From assembly GCA_947626615.1 (NCBI GenBank), contig CANQSW010000073.1:1-6788 (forward strand): 6,788 bases of DNA. The letters run 5' to 3'. This document shows positions 1 to 6,099 of this stretch, one piece after another. Every line of letters starts with the position of its first letter. The first letter of the stretch is position 1. This stretch comes from an uncultured Peptococcaceae bacterium (GTDB lineage Bacteria > Bacillota > Dehalobacteriia > UBA4068 > UBA4997). The notes beneath the pieces were generated by a model. That model did not search any database, was not told the DNA's origin, and saw nothing but the letters and a program-made list of their open reading frames with translations. The translations under genes were made by a program, and so were the position numbers.

Positions 1-2
1 TG

Positions 3-386
3 CGCGACGTGGATTACGCGCTGCTGCTGACTTTTGCCTGGCTGTTTATTTTTATCGGCAATCTGGGGCAGCTGCCGGTCATCGCCGGATTTCTGCGGCA
101 GACGGTCACGGGGCATGAGGTGGCGGCGGCTGTGCTGACCAGCCAGGTGTTTTCCAACGTACCCGCGGCCATATTGCTCTCCGGCTTTACGGATAACGCC
201 GCCAGCCTGCTGGTGGGCGTGAACCTGGGCGGCCTCGGCACGCTGATCGCCTCCATGGCCAGCCTGATATCCTTCAAATTCGTCCAAAAAGAAAACGTGA
301 GTCAGCTGAAGTATATAGCCGTGTTCACGCTGGTCAGCCTTTTGCTGCTGGCCGCCAACCTCGGACTTTATTGCCTGATAAATTAA
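3..386 (+). CDS. SLC13/ArsB-type anion permease, C-terminal fragment (5' end outside window)
   Basis: The frame is already open at base 3 (Arg-Asp before the first GTG at 9), so this is the tail of a longer gene and not a 125-residue protein starting at 9. The fragment is strongly hydrophobic. It has membrane-spanning stretches near fragment residues 3-20, 40-60, 66-90 and 102-124 (numbered from the GTG at 9). The stretch SQVFSNVPAAILLSGFT followed by GVNLGGLGTLIASMASLISF is typical of the second half of the ion transporter superfamily that includes SLC13/DASS, CitM and ArsB permeases, where a re-entrant SN-P motif and a G-NLGG-GT motif help form the substrate and cation site. The likely role is uptake or efflux of an anion across the cytoplasmic membrane. 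The substrate (dicarboxylate, citrate, arsenite or other) cannot be told from this fragment. The gene converges on cotJC and ends at a shared terminator. Confidence 0.75.
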   Translation, partial: RDVDYALLLTFAWLFIFIGNLGQLPVIAGFLRQTVTGHEVAAAVLTSQVFSNVPAAILLSGFTDNAASLLVGVNLGGLGTLIASMASLISFKFVQKENVSQLKYIAVFTLVSLLLLAANLGLYCLIN

Positions 387-426
387 AAAACCCGCGGCAG
401 GTCTGACCAAACCGCGGGGTATTTTT
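385..426. terminator. Bidirectional intrinsic terminator between permease and cotJC
   Basis: CCCGCGG at 391-397 pairs with CCGCGGG at 412-418, giving a 7-bp all-GC stem with a 14-nt loop. A run of A at 385-390 lies on the left and ATTTTT at 421-426 on the right, so the hairpin is followed by a U-tract when read in either direction. It starts within the permease stop codon and lies 15-20 nt past the cotJC stop on the minus strand. It therefore fits a shared terminator for convergent genes. Confidence 0.85.
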
Positions 427-434
427 AAGGCAGA

Positions 435-1037
435 TTATTTTTTAGCTGGAAATTCCGGGTTGAACGCATAGAAATTGCGGCAGTTCAGGCGGTCTTTGGT
501 GCGCTCCAGCGCCTCGCCGAACCGCTGAAAATGTACGATCTCCCGCTCGCGCAGGAATTTCAGCGGCTCCAGGATATCGGGATCTTCCACCAGATTGATC
601 AGGTTGTCGTAGGTCGTCCGCGCCTTCTGTTCGGCCGCCATATCCTCGTGCAGGTCGGTGATGACGTCGCCCTTGGATTGGAAGTATGCCGCCGTAAAAG
701 GCACGCCCGCGGCGGACACGGGGTAAATGCCGGTGGTGTGGTCGACAAAATAAGCGTCGAAGCCGTTGGCCTTGATCTCCTCCGGCGTCAGCCCCTGCGT
801 CAGCTGGAAGATCATCGCGCTGACCATTTCCATATGGGCCAATTCTTCGGTGCCTATATCCGTCAGCACTCCGGCCACGTCGCGATAGGGCACGCTGTAA
901 CGCTGCGAAAGATAGCGCATCGAGGCGGCCAGCTCGCCGTCCGGCCCGCCGTATTGCGAGATTATGGCCTTGGCGGCGCGGGCGTCGGGATTTTTGATAT
1001 TGATCGGAAACTGCAGCTTGCGGTCGTAATTCCACAT
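435..1037 (-). CDS. cotJC: Spore coat protein CotJC, manganese-catalase family
   Basis: This 200-residue protein opens with MWNYDRKLQFPI and carries the ferritin-like four-helix fold sequence of manganese catalases. Catalases of this family split hydrogen peroxide at a dimanganese centre; CotJC is the spore-coat member. By comparison with the Lactobacillus plantarum enzyme the metal ligands are all present: Glu35 (GGPDGELAAS), Glu65 and His68 (GTEELAHMEM), Glu136 (AAEQKAR) and His169 (EIVHF). The 33-residue spacing from Glu136 to His169 matches the known enzyme. The length is close to B. subtilis CotJC (about 190) and shorter than full catalases, which carry an extra C-terminal part. The start is fixed by AAAGGAGG ending at 1049, 11 nt upstream of the ATG at 1037. 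Only 3 nt separate it from the cotJB stop, so the genes are co-transcribed. An intact site suggests catalytic ability, but activity is inferred. Confidence 0.95.
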   Translation of the reverse strand: MWNYDRKLQFPINIKNPDARAAKAIISQYGGPDGELAASMRYLSQRYSVPYRDVAGVLTDIGTEELAHMEMVSAMIFQLTQGLTPEEIKANGFDAYFVDHTTGIYPVSAAGVPFTAAYFQSKGDVITDLHEDMAAEQKARTTYDNLINLVEDPDILEPLKFLREREIVHFQRFGEALERTKDRLNCRNFYAFNPEFPAKK

Positions 1038-1040
1038 AAA

Positions 1041-1304
1041 TTATTCGGCCTCCTTTTCCCAGGGCCAGGGCTGTTCTATCCAGCTCCAGCCGTCATTTGC
1101 TTTTATGCCGTAAACCGTGAGCGGGCCGAATTTATCCTCATATTCGGCGGTGAGAGTGTCAAGCAGTTTGTTGTAATAGTCAAAATAGCTCAAAGCGTTG
1201 GCGTCTTCGGGGTGAGTGTCTAAAAACAGCTGCGCCTCCTTCACCAGAAAAGCCACGTTCTGAACATCGCGCAGCAGCTGCTGCTTTTCGCCGGTATTAC
1301 TCAT
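1041..1304 (-). CDS. cotJB: Spore coat protein CotJB
   Basis: An 87-residue CotJB-family protein. Family signatures are the helical LLRDVQNVAFLVKEAQLFLDTHP segment near residues 10-32, FDYYNKLL at 41-48, and the C-terminal block YGIKANDGWSWIEQPWPWE at 65-83, rich in Trp and Pro. No catalytic function is known; in B. subtilis the CotJ proteins are inner spore-coat components and CotJB is co-transcribed with CotJA and CotJC. I prefer the ATG at 1304 to the upstream GTG at 1313. The Shine-Dalgarno run AAGGGG (1319-1314) would abut that GTG with no spacing but sits 9 nt from the ATG, and the ATG overlaps the cotJA stop in an ATGA arrangement, typical of translational coupling. Confidence 0.93.
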   Translation of the reverse strand: MSNTGEKQQLLRDVQNVAFLVKEAQLFLDTHPEDANALSYFDYYNKLLDTLTAEYEDKFGPLTVYGIKANDGWSWIEQPWPWEKEAE

Positions 1305-1501
1305 TTGGAACACCCCCTTGCGCAGGTTTGGCAGCGCGCGGTTTTCGTCGCCGCGGCAGCGCCGTTTACCTTGGTGTAGGGAAGATCGAGCTCCGGAAAG
1401 ATAGTGCCGTTCACAAACGCGGTCTCCGGGCGGTACGTCTCATGCCAGGTCTGCATGGGAACGCTCGCGATCGCCAGATAGGTACAATTATTCTGATTCA
1501 C
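1301..1501 (-). CDS. cotJA: Spore coat-associated protein CotJA
   Basis: A 66-residue protein with the CotJA core: LAIASVPMQTWHETYRPETAFVNGTIFPELDLPY spans about residues 9-42, where VP-Q-W and GTIFPELDLP are the family hallmarks. It is the first gene of the cotJ operon and by analogy helps assemble CotJC into the spore coat; no enzymatic role is known. The start is a GTG at 1501 supported by a strong AAGGAGGG Shine-Dalgarno (1515-1508) six nt upstream. After the conserved core there is an Ala/Thr-rich linker (NGAAAATKT) and a cysteine-rich end, with Cys57, Cys60 and Cys64 as C-x2-C-x3-C, plus Cys6 near the start. The stop overlaps the cotJB start by ATGA. Confidence 0.92.
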   Translation of the reverse strand: MNQNNCTYLAIASVPMQTWHETYRPETAFVNGTIFPELDLPYTKVNGAAAATKTARCQTCARGCSK

Positions 1502-1525
1502 TTTTTGCCCTCCTTAAGCGGGAAA

Positions 1526-1560
1526 ATTCTGTATGATATAGTATATTGCCTCGGCGGCAA
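1526..1560 (-). promoter_or_regulatory. Candidate cotJABC promoter
   Basis: On the minus strand, CATACAGAAT (1535-1526) resembles the -10 element of sporulation sigma-E promoters (CATACA-T), which control cotJ in B. subtilis. It lies about 24 nt from the GTG start, leaving room for a short leader with the Shine-Dalgarno. No good sigma-E -35 is seen at the expected spacing. An overlapping sigma-A-like reading, TTGCCG (1560-1555), 16 nt, TATCAT (1538-1533), is also possible. The sigma factor is therefore unresolved; the sigma-E assignment rests on family knowledge and a -10 match only. Confidence 0.35.
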
Positions 1561-1585
1561 AAGGTGAGCGCGGTGGCGCTGTCTG

Positions 1586-1617
1586 TTTACTTACAGTTAA
1601 AAATCGTCTGCTAACAT
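1586..1617 (+). promoter_or_regulatory. Weak candidate ylmH promoter
   Basis: TGCTAACAT at 1609-1617 reads as an extended -10 (TGn followed by TAACAT, 4 of 6 matches to TATAAT). TTTACT at 1586-1591 could act as -35 but the spacing of 20 nt is too long. It is offered only because ylmH is the first gene rightward and needs a promoter in this gap. Confidence 0.2.
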
Positions 1618-1637
1618 CTGAAATAAAGGAGCGTATC

Positions 1638-2423
1638 ATGTCGGATCAGACCAAGGAAGACAGGCTGCTGCTGGCAGCCTTACAGGATAAGAGACGCCAA
1701 TGCGAGGCCGGCGCCTACCTGACGTACAGCTTTTTTCTGGACGCCCGGCAGCAGGAGCTGGCCCGGCGGGAGCTTTCCGGCGCGGCTCACGCCTTTTGGG
1801 GCGGCTATGCCGAGGCGGAGCGGCGTATCCTCATCTTTCTGCCGGACTATATGGCGGACGAAGCCGCCAAAGCCGCTTTCGGCGCGGCCTGCCCGGAGGA
1901 CGACCCGCTGGCTGTGCTGCGCGTGCGGCCAAACGCCAAAAACGCCGCTCTAAGCCACCGCGATTATCTGGGTGCGCTGCTCTCGCTTGGCGTGGAGCGC
2001 TCCCGCGTGGGGGATATATTGGTTTCCCCGGCGGGCGCGGATATCGTTATCCTGCGGGAGATCGCGGCTTTTTTGCAGCTGAACTTCACGCGGGCCGGGC
2101 GGCACGAACTGACGGCGGAGGTGCTGCCCACCGCGGTTATCGCCGCTTACGAAGCGCCCAGCCGTGATTTTACCGCCAATGTGCCGTCGCTGCGTTTGGA
2201 CGCCGTGGCCGCCGCCGCTTTCGGCATATCCCGCAACAAATGCGCCGAAGCCGTCGCGGCAAAACTGGTGGCGGTGAACGGCCTCGCTACCGGGCGGGCG
2301 GATCAGAGCGTGGCCGCCGGCGACAGCATAACCTGGCGCGGCAAGGGCAAGGCCAAACTGATGAGCGTGGACGGCCGCAGCCGCAAAGAGCGGCTATTTG
2401 TCACCATAAAACGCTATATCTAA
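1638..2423 (+). CDS. ylmH: YlmH-type S4 domain RNA-binding protein
   Basis: A 261-residue protein matching the YlmH family in length and layout. The N-terminal half (about 1-100) is the variable YlmH domain. The segment SHRDYLGALLSLGVERSRVGDI at 106-127 is the family's most recognisable motif (HRD-LGalLgLGi-R-k-GDI). An S4 RNA-binding domain runs from about 183 to 245 (SLRLDAVAAAAFGISRNKCAEAVAAKLVAVNG), with the usual arrangement of short helices followed by V-VNG. YlmH of B. subtilis is a ribosome-associated relative of RqcP and has been linked to ribosome quality control; this role is carried over by homology. In bacilli ylmH usually lies in the ylmDEFGH/sepF/divIVA cell-division cluster. 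Here it stands alone between cotJ and def. The start is backed by AAGGAG six nt upstream. No terminator hairpin is visible before the def promoter, so readthrough into def is possible. Confidence 0.93.
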   Translation: MSDQTKEDRLLLAALQDKRRQCEAGAYLTYSFFLDARQQELARRELSGAAHAFWGGYAEAERRILIFLPDYMADEAAKAAFGAACPEDDPLAVLRVRPNAKNAALSHRDYLGALLSLGVERSRVGDILVSPAGADIVILREIAAFLQLNFTRAGRHELTAEVLPTAVIAAYEAPSRDFTANVPSLRLDAVAAAAFGISRNKCAEAVAAKLVAVNGLATGRADQSVAAGDSITWRGKGKAKLMSVDGRSRKERLFVTIKRYI

Positions 2424-2431
2424 AATTTATA

Positions 2432-2460
2432 TTGTTAAGGCGCGTAAATAATGCTATAAT
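2432..2460 (+). promoter_or_regulatory. Strong sigma-A promoter for the def operon
   Basis: TTGTTA (2432-2437) and TATAAT (2455-2460) are separated by exactly 17 nt. The -10 is perfect and preceded by TGC, an extended -10. Transcription should start near 2466-2468, giving a leader of about 44 nt to the def ATG at 2511. The promoter begins 8 nt past the ylmH stop, so the def operon can be expressed independently of ylmH. Confidence 0.85.
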
Positions 2461-2510
2461 ATTATGATAATAAGCTATGTTGAGCCGACGGAAGCAGAGG
2501 TAGAGGCAAA

Positions 2511-2996
2511 ATGTCTTGTTATACGGTGATCGAACTGGGCAGCGACGAGATACTGCGCGCCAAATGCGTGGCGGTGCGCCGCTTTGACGAGCGCCTGCAA
2601 AAAATGCTGGAAAATATGGCCGAGACGATGTACAGCTATGACGGCGTGGGGCTGGCCGCCCCGCAGATCGGCGTGGCCAAGCGTCTGGTGGTGATAGACG
2701 TGGGCGACGGCCTGCTGGAGCTGGTGAACCCGGAGATAACCGAGGCGGAGGGGAAAGTCCTCGGCGTGGAGGGCTGCCTTTCCGTGCCGGAGCAGCAGGG
2801 TTACGTTTACCGGGCCGCAAAGATCCGCGTCAAAGCGCAGGATAGAACGGGCCAACCCTTTGAATTTGAGGCGGAGGGCCTGCTGGCGCGGGCCTGCCAG
2901 CATGAGATAGATCATCTGGACGGCGTGCTCTACATCGATAAGCTGGCGCACCCCAGCGATGCGGAAATAGCGGCGCTGGCAGCGGAGGAGGAATAA
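2511..2996 (+). CDS. def: Peptide deformylase
   Basis: This metalloenzyme removes the N-formyl group from nascent proteins as they leave the ribosome. All three family motifs are present: motif 1 GVGLAAPQ at 45-52, motif 2 EGCLS at 87-91, and motif 3 HEIDH at 131-135. The metal ligands are Cys89, His131 and His135, with Glu132 as the catalytic base. The EGCLS form and compact length of 161 residues without long insertions point to a type 1-like deformylase. A short acidic tail (AEIAALAAEEE) follows the final helix. The Shine-Dalgarno is modest (AGAGG at 2502-2506, 4 nt from ATG), weaker than those of fmt and the peptidase gene. It is the first gene of the operon and is followed by fmt, the classic functional pair of adding and removing the formyl group. 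Confidence 0.97.
   Translation: MSCYTVIELGSDEILRAKCVAVRRFDERLQKMLENMAETMYSYDGVGLAAPQIGVAKRLVVIDVGDGLLELVNPEITEAEGKVLGVEGCLSVPEQQGYVYRAAKIRVKAQDRTGQPFEFEAEGLLARACQHEIDHLDGVLYIDKLAHPSDAEIAALAAEEE
2986..2991 (+). promoter_or_regulatory. Ribosome-binding site fixing the fmt TTG start
   Basis: AGGAGG lies inside the last codons of def, with 10 nt to the TTG at 3002. No ATG or GTG in the fmt frame sits between this site and the conserved RIVYFGSP strand. The TTG is therefore the best start. Confidence 0.75.
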
Positions 2997-3001
2997 TCGA
3001 T

Positions 3002-3991
3002 TTGGCGGAGAAAAACCGTGATTTTCGTCAGGATTTTCGTATAGTATATTTCGGCAGCCCGGATTTTGCCGTGCCGCCGCTGCTTGCTTTGCTGGCGGCG
3101 GGCTATGACGTGCCGCTGGCCGTCACCCAGCCGGACAGGCCGAAGGGCCGCCGGCATGAGCCGACGCCGACGCCGGTGCGCCTGGCGGCCGAGCAGGCCG
3201 GTATCAAAGTTATCGCTGCGGCTGACGCCAACCGGCCGGAAGTCGTGGCGGAGCTGGCCGACCTGAAGCCGGATCTGCTGGTGGTGGCCGCCTTTGGGCA
3301 GTATATGCGGGAAGAGTTGGTGCGGACGGCGCGGCTGGGGGCGATCAATATCCACGGTTCGCTGCTGCCGGCCTACCGTGGCGCCGCGCCGATACAGCAG
3401 GCGCTGCTGGACGGCCTGCCGGAGACCGGCGTGACGATCATGTATATCGCGCCAAAGTTGGACGCGGGCGATATGCTGGCCCAGCGCAAGATACCGATCG
3501 AGCCGGAGGATAACACCGGCACGCTGCGGCAAAAGCTCTCGCAGATCGGGGCGGAGCTGCTGCTGGAGACGCTGGAGCGCCTGCGGGCGGGCAATGTCAC
3601 AGCCACACCGCAGGACGAAACGCTGGCCACCTATGCCGGCAAGCTGACCGCGGCTATGGAGCGGCTGGATTGGCGGCAGCCTGCGGCGGATCTGCATAAT
3701 CTGGTGCGGGCGCTGACCCCGGACGCTTCGGCGTATTGCCTCTACAAAGAGGCTGGTCGGGCAGAGCCGCTGCGCCTGAAGATATGGCGAACCGAGCCTG
3801 CGGCTAACGACGCGGGCGGTGCGCCGCCGGGCCAGGTCATCGGCTGCGATAAGGAGGGTCTGCTGGTGGCGGCGGGGCAGGGCGTGCTGAAGCTGCTCAC
3901 CGTGCAGCCGGCCGGCAAAAATCAGATGAACGCCGCCGCCTGGTGGCGGGGCCGGCGCGACTTGCAGCAGGCCGGCTTGATTTTCGAGTGA
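3002..3991 (+). CDS. fmt: Methionyl-tRNA formyltransferase
   Basis: It transfers the formyl group of 10-formyl-tetrahydrofolate to Met-tRNA(fMet) in the cytoplasm, preparing initiator tRNA. The N-terminal Rossmann-like domain begins RIVYFGSPDFAVPPL (13-27). The catalytic region is INIHGSLLPAYRGAAPIQQA (115-134) with Asn116 and His118, and the third catalytic residue is Asp154 in KLDAGDML. The folate-binding SLLP-YRGAAPI signature is intact. The C-terminal tRNA-binding domain covers about 210-329 and contains the linker YAGKL and LHNLVRAL segments. At 329 residues it is slightly longer than the E. coli enzyme (315), partly from about 12 extra residues before the first strand. Translation starts at TTG with a strong Shine-Dalgarno inside def; the 5-nt gap suggests translational coupling. 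The next gene starts 28 nt later. Confidence 0.97.
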   Translation: MAEKNRDFRQDFRIVYFGSPDFAVPPLLALLAAGYDVPLAVTQPDRPKGRRHEPTPTPVRLAAEQAGIKVIAAADANRPEVVAELADLKPDLLVVAAFGQYMREELVRTARLGAINIHGSLLPAYRGAAPIQQALLDGLPETGVTIMYIAPKLDAGDMLAQRKIPIEPEDNTGTLRQKLSQIGAELLLETLERLRAGNVTATPQDETLATYAGKLTAAMERLDWRQPAADLHNLVRALTPDASAYCLYKEAGRAEPLRLKIWRTEPAANDAGGAPPGQVIGCDKEGLLVAAGQGVLKLLTVQPAGKNQMNAAAWWRGRRDLQQAGLIFE

Positions 3992-3994
3992 TAG

Positions 3995-4008
3995 CTGAAA
4001 AATTTCAG
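3995..4008 (+). repeat. Small inverted repeat overlapping the peptidase gene RBS
   Basis: CTGAAA-AA-TTTCAG is a perfect 6-bp inverted repeat immediately after the fmt stop. Its right arm shares two bases with the AGGAGG (4007-4012) of the next gene. There is no T-tract after it, so it is not an intrinsic terminator. With a 2-nt loop it would fold as a 5-bp stem with a tetraloop. Confidence 0.4.
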
Positions 4009-4019
4009 GAGGAGAGCAA

Positions 4020-4730
4020 ATGTTTTATTATTCGACCGATCCGCTATATTTATTGGCCTGCCTGTTGATGATACCGGGCATTTTGATCGCCTCTTGGGCG
4101 CAGATGAAGGTATACAGCAATTACAGCAAGTATTCCAAGGTGCAGACGGCCTCCCGGCTCACGGGCGAGGCGGCCGCGCGCCAGATACTTAACGCCAACG
4201 GGCTTTCTCACATCGCCATTCAACATATCTCCGGCGAGCTGACCGACCATTACGATCCGGGCAGCAAGGTGATACGCCTTTCCGACGACGTTTACGAAAG
4301 CACATCTCTGGCCGCTGTGGCCGTAGCGGCGCATGAATGTGGCCACGCTATCCAGGACGCGCAGGAATATCAGCCGCTGCGGTGGCGTTCCGCTATCGCC
4401 CCGGTGGCCAGCTTTGCCACGCAGGCTTCCTGGGCGCTGATATTTGCCGGCCTGATCTTGAGCCTGACGAATTTTGCCATGATCGGCGCGATCATGTTCG
4501 GCGCGGTGGTGCTGTTTCATCTGGTGACGCTGCCGGTGGAGCTCAACGCCTCGGCCCGCGCGCTGAATATCCTGCAAAGCGAGCAGATATTGGTGGGCGA
4601 CGAGGTGATCGGGGCCAAAAAGGTGCTTTCCGCAGCCGCGATGACGTACGTTGCCGCCGTTGTAAACGCGATAATCCAGATCGTCCGTTTGATCATCATG
4701 GCGCTGACGTTCCGCCGCAACCGCTGGTGA
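4020..4730 (+). CDS. yugP: YugP-type membrane zinc metallopeptidase
   Basis: A 236-residue membrane protein of the YugP family (Pfam Zn_peptidase_2). The gluzincin motif HECGH is at 105-109 (AVAAHECGHAIQDA), with His105 and His109 as zinc ligands and Glu106 as the catalytic base. Glu174 in LPVELNASARAL is the likely third ligand, placed as in M48-like peptidases. Hydrophobic helices are seen near 8-26, 127-150, 153-173 and 207-229, giving an N-terminal anchor, a catalytic loop domain and C-terminal helices. The substrate and physiological role are not established for this family. It is regularly found next to fmt and rsmB in Clostridia and relatives, which hints at a housekeeping membrane function rather than a specialised one. 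The start is supported by AGGAGG seven nt upstream. Its stop lies 1 nt before the rsmB start. Confidence 0.9.
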   Translation: MFYYSTDPLYLLACLLMIPGILIASWAQMKVYSNYSKYSKVQTASRLTGEAAARQILNANGLSHIAIQHISGELTDHYDPGSKVIRLSDDVYESTSLAAVAVAAHECGHAIQDAQEYQPLRWRSAIAPVASFATQASWALIFAGLILSLTNFAMIGAIMFGAVVLFHLVTLPVELNASARALNILQSEQILVGDEVIGAKKVLSAAAMTYVAAVVNAIIQIVRLIIMALTFRRNRW

Positions 4731-4731
4731 T

Positions 4732-6075
4732 ATGAGCGTCAACGCCCGGCAGCTGGCGCTGCAAATACTTTACGATATCTCCTACGAGGGGGCTTACGCC
4801 AATCTGGCGCTCTCCGCCGCTTTGTCGCGCGTGCAGTCGGCTGCGGCGGATAGAGCCTTCTGTACGGAGCTGGTTTACGGTACTCTGCGCAGGCAGGGTA
4901 CCTTAGACTATATTTTGAGCCGTTTTTGCCGGGAAAAACTCGCCAAATTGCCGCCGCTTATCCTGTTGGCGCTGCGGCTCGGCGCTTATCAGCTGCTTTA
5001 TATGGACAAGATACCCGCGTCCGCCGCCGTAAACGAGAGCGTGAAGCTGGCGCGGCGTTTCGGGCATCAGGGCACGGCGGGGCTTACCAACGCGGTGCTG
5101 CGCCGTATCGACCGCGAGCGGGCGGCTATCGCCGCGCCGGCTTTCTGGCCGGATAAAGCGTCCGCCCCGGCGGAATTTCTGGCCGCGTATTATTCTCACC
5201 CGCTGTGGCTGACGGAGGAGTGGTGTTCCCGCTTTGGCTTGGCAGACGCCGCCAAGCTCTGCGATTTTAACAACCGGCCCGCGCCCTACACGCTGCGGGT
5301 GAACACGCTGCGAACCGACCGCAGCGCCGTGTTGTCGCTTCTGGCGGCTGCCGGCATCGACGCCAAGCCGCTGCCTTATCCGGCAGAAGCCATTGAGGCG
5401 GCGGGCGGTGGGGTGGCGCTCAGCGAGCTGATAGAAAAGGGCCTGCTTTATCCCCAGCAGCTGAGCTCCATGTTGGCCGCGCACGTTTTAGCTCCCGAGC
5501 CGGGGCAGACCGTGCTGGACGTTTGCGCCGCGCCGGGCGGCAAGACCACCCATATGGCGGCGCTTATGCAAAACCAAGGCAGGATACTTGCTTTCGATAC
5601 GCACGAACATAAGGTAAAACTTATCGAACAAAACGCCCGCCGGCAGGGTATTGCAATTATACAGGCCGCTGTGGCGGACAGCCGCGATCTCTCCAGCCTG
5701 CCGGACGCTATGTCTGATCGTATTCTGGTTGACGCGCCCTGTTCGGGCCTTGGCGTGCTGCGCTCCCGGCCGGACGCGCGCTGGCGCAAGCAGCCGGAGG
5801 CGGAGCGGGAGCTGGCCGCGCTCTCCGTTCAAATATTTGACGAAGCGGCCAAAAAGCTGAAGCCGGGCGGGCGGCTGTTATTTTCCACCTGCACGATCAG
5901 CGAGATCGAAAACGAGCAGGCGGCCGCCAGATTTGCGGCGATGCACCCTGAATTTGTTCCCCGGCCGATCGAATATCTGCCGGAGGTCTTTCAACATCAG
6001 CCGTCCTTGCAGCTGCTGCCCTTTCGGCAGGGGCTGGAGGGTTTTTTCTTCGCGTTGTTTGAAAAACGGCGGTAA
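4732..6075 (+). CDS. rsmB: 16S rRNA (cytosine-967-C5) methyltransferase RsmB
   Basis: It uses S-adenosylmethionine to make 5-methylcytosine at position 967 (E. coli numbering) of 16S rRNA. The first about 130 residues form the NusB-like RNA-binding domain (ARQLALQILYDI at 5-16; AAVNESVKLARRFG at 98-111; LTNAVLRRI at 118-126). The Rossmann methyltransferase domain follows. It has the SAM-binding VLDVCAAPGGKTTHMA (261-276), an acidic residue at Asp289 (LAFDTHEHK), motif IV DAPCSGLGVLRSRPDARW (334-351, release cysteine Cys337) and motif VI STCTI (385-389, nucleophile Cys387). The total of 447 residues is normal. The start ATG lies 1 nt after the peptidase stop and has only a weak GGTGA upstream, so it is probably translated by coupling. 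One deviation is QQLSSML at 242-248, where relatives commonly have QD-SS or QDAS. Confidence 0.95.
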   Translation: MSVNARQLALQILYDISYEGAYANLALSAALSRVQSAAADRAFCTELVYGTLRRQGTLDYILSRFCREKLAKLPPLILLALRLGAYQLLYMDKIPASAAVNESVKLARRFGHQGTAGLTNAVLRRIDRERAAIAAPAFWPDKASAPAEFLAAYYSHPLWLTEEWCSRFGLADAAKLCDFNNRPAPYTLRVNTLRTDRSAVLSLLAAAGIDAKPLPYPAEAIEAAGGGVALSELIEKGLLYPQQLSSMLAAHVLAPEPGQTVLDVCAAPGGKTTHMAALMQNQGRILAFDTHEHKVKLIEQNARRQGIAIIQAAVADSRDLSSLPDAMSDRILVDAPCSGLGVLRSRPDARWRKQPEAERELAALSVQIFDEAAKKLKPGGRLLFSTCTISEIENEQAAARFAAMHPEFVPRPIEYLPEVFQHQPSLQLLPFRQGLEGFFFALFEKRR

Positions 6076-6099
6076 TATAGCGGAAAGAGAGGCGGCGGC

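Larger units (their letters stand above)
1502..1637. other. Divergent intergenic region between cotJA and ylmH
   Basis: This 136-bp AT-richer stretch separates two divergent transcription units, so it must carry the 5' signals for both. It contains the cotJA ribosome-binding site at 1508-1515, the ylmH site AAGGAG at 1626-1631, and a short inverted repeat TTGCC-TCGGC-GGCAA at 1546-1560. Candidate promoters for each direction are listed separately. No ORF here has coding character. Confidence 0.7.

Noticed and set aside
9..11. GTG at 9 as a true start of the permease gene
   Set aside because: The frame is open to the window edge and the protein is only the C-terminal part of a family that is normally over 350 residues long.
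531..1223. A 230-codon plus-strand ORF across cotJC and cotJB
   Set aside because: It spans two genes whose minus-strand products are unambiguous family members, and it has no good ribosome-binding site or family resemblance.
1311..1313. GTG at 1313 as the cotJB start (adds three residues)
   Set aside because: The Shine-Dalgarno directly abuts it with no spacing, while the ATG at 1304 has 9-nt spacing and the ATGA overlap typical of coupled genes.
1546..1560. TTGCC-N5-GGCAA as a terminator or CRISPR-like repeat
   Set aside because: The stem is only 5 bp, there is no T-tract in either direction, and it occurs once.
2464..2529. A 21-codon ORF starting with ATG at 2464 and overlapping the def start, possible leader peptide
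   Set aside because: Its ATG lies at or before the predicted transcription start (about 2466-2468) and has no Shine-Dalgarno. The peptide shows no attenuation-type codon run.
2930..3697. A 255-codon minus-strand ORF antisense to fmt
   Set aside because: It is rich in Arg, Gln and Leu with low-complexity character, and it covers a clearly real fmt gene. It arises from the GC-rich codon pattern of the true strand.
4050..4742. A 230-codon minus-strand ORF antisense to the Zn-peptidase gene
   Set aside because: The opposite frame has a catalytic HECGH motif and a strong ribosome-binding site. The antisense translation has no recognisable domain and is rich in Arg, His and Gln.
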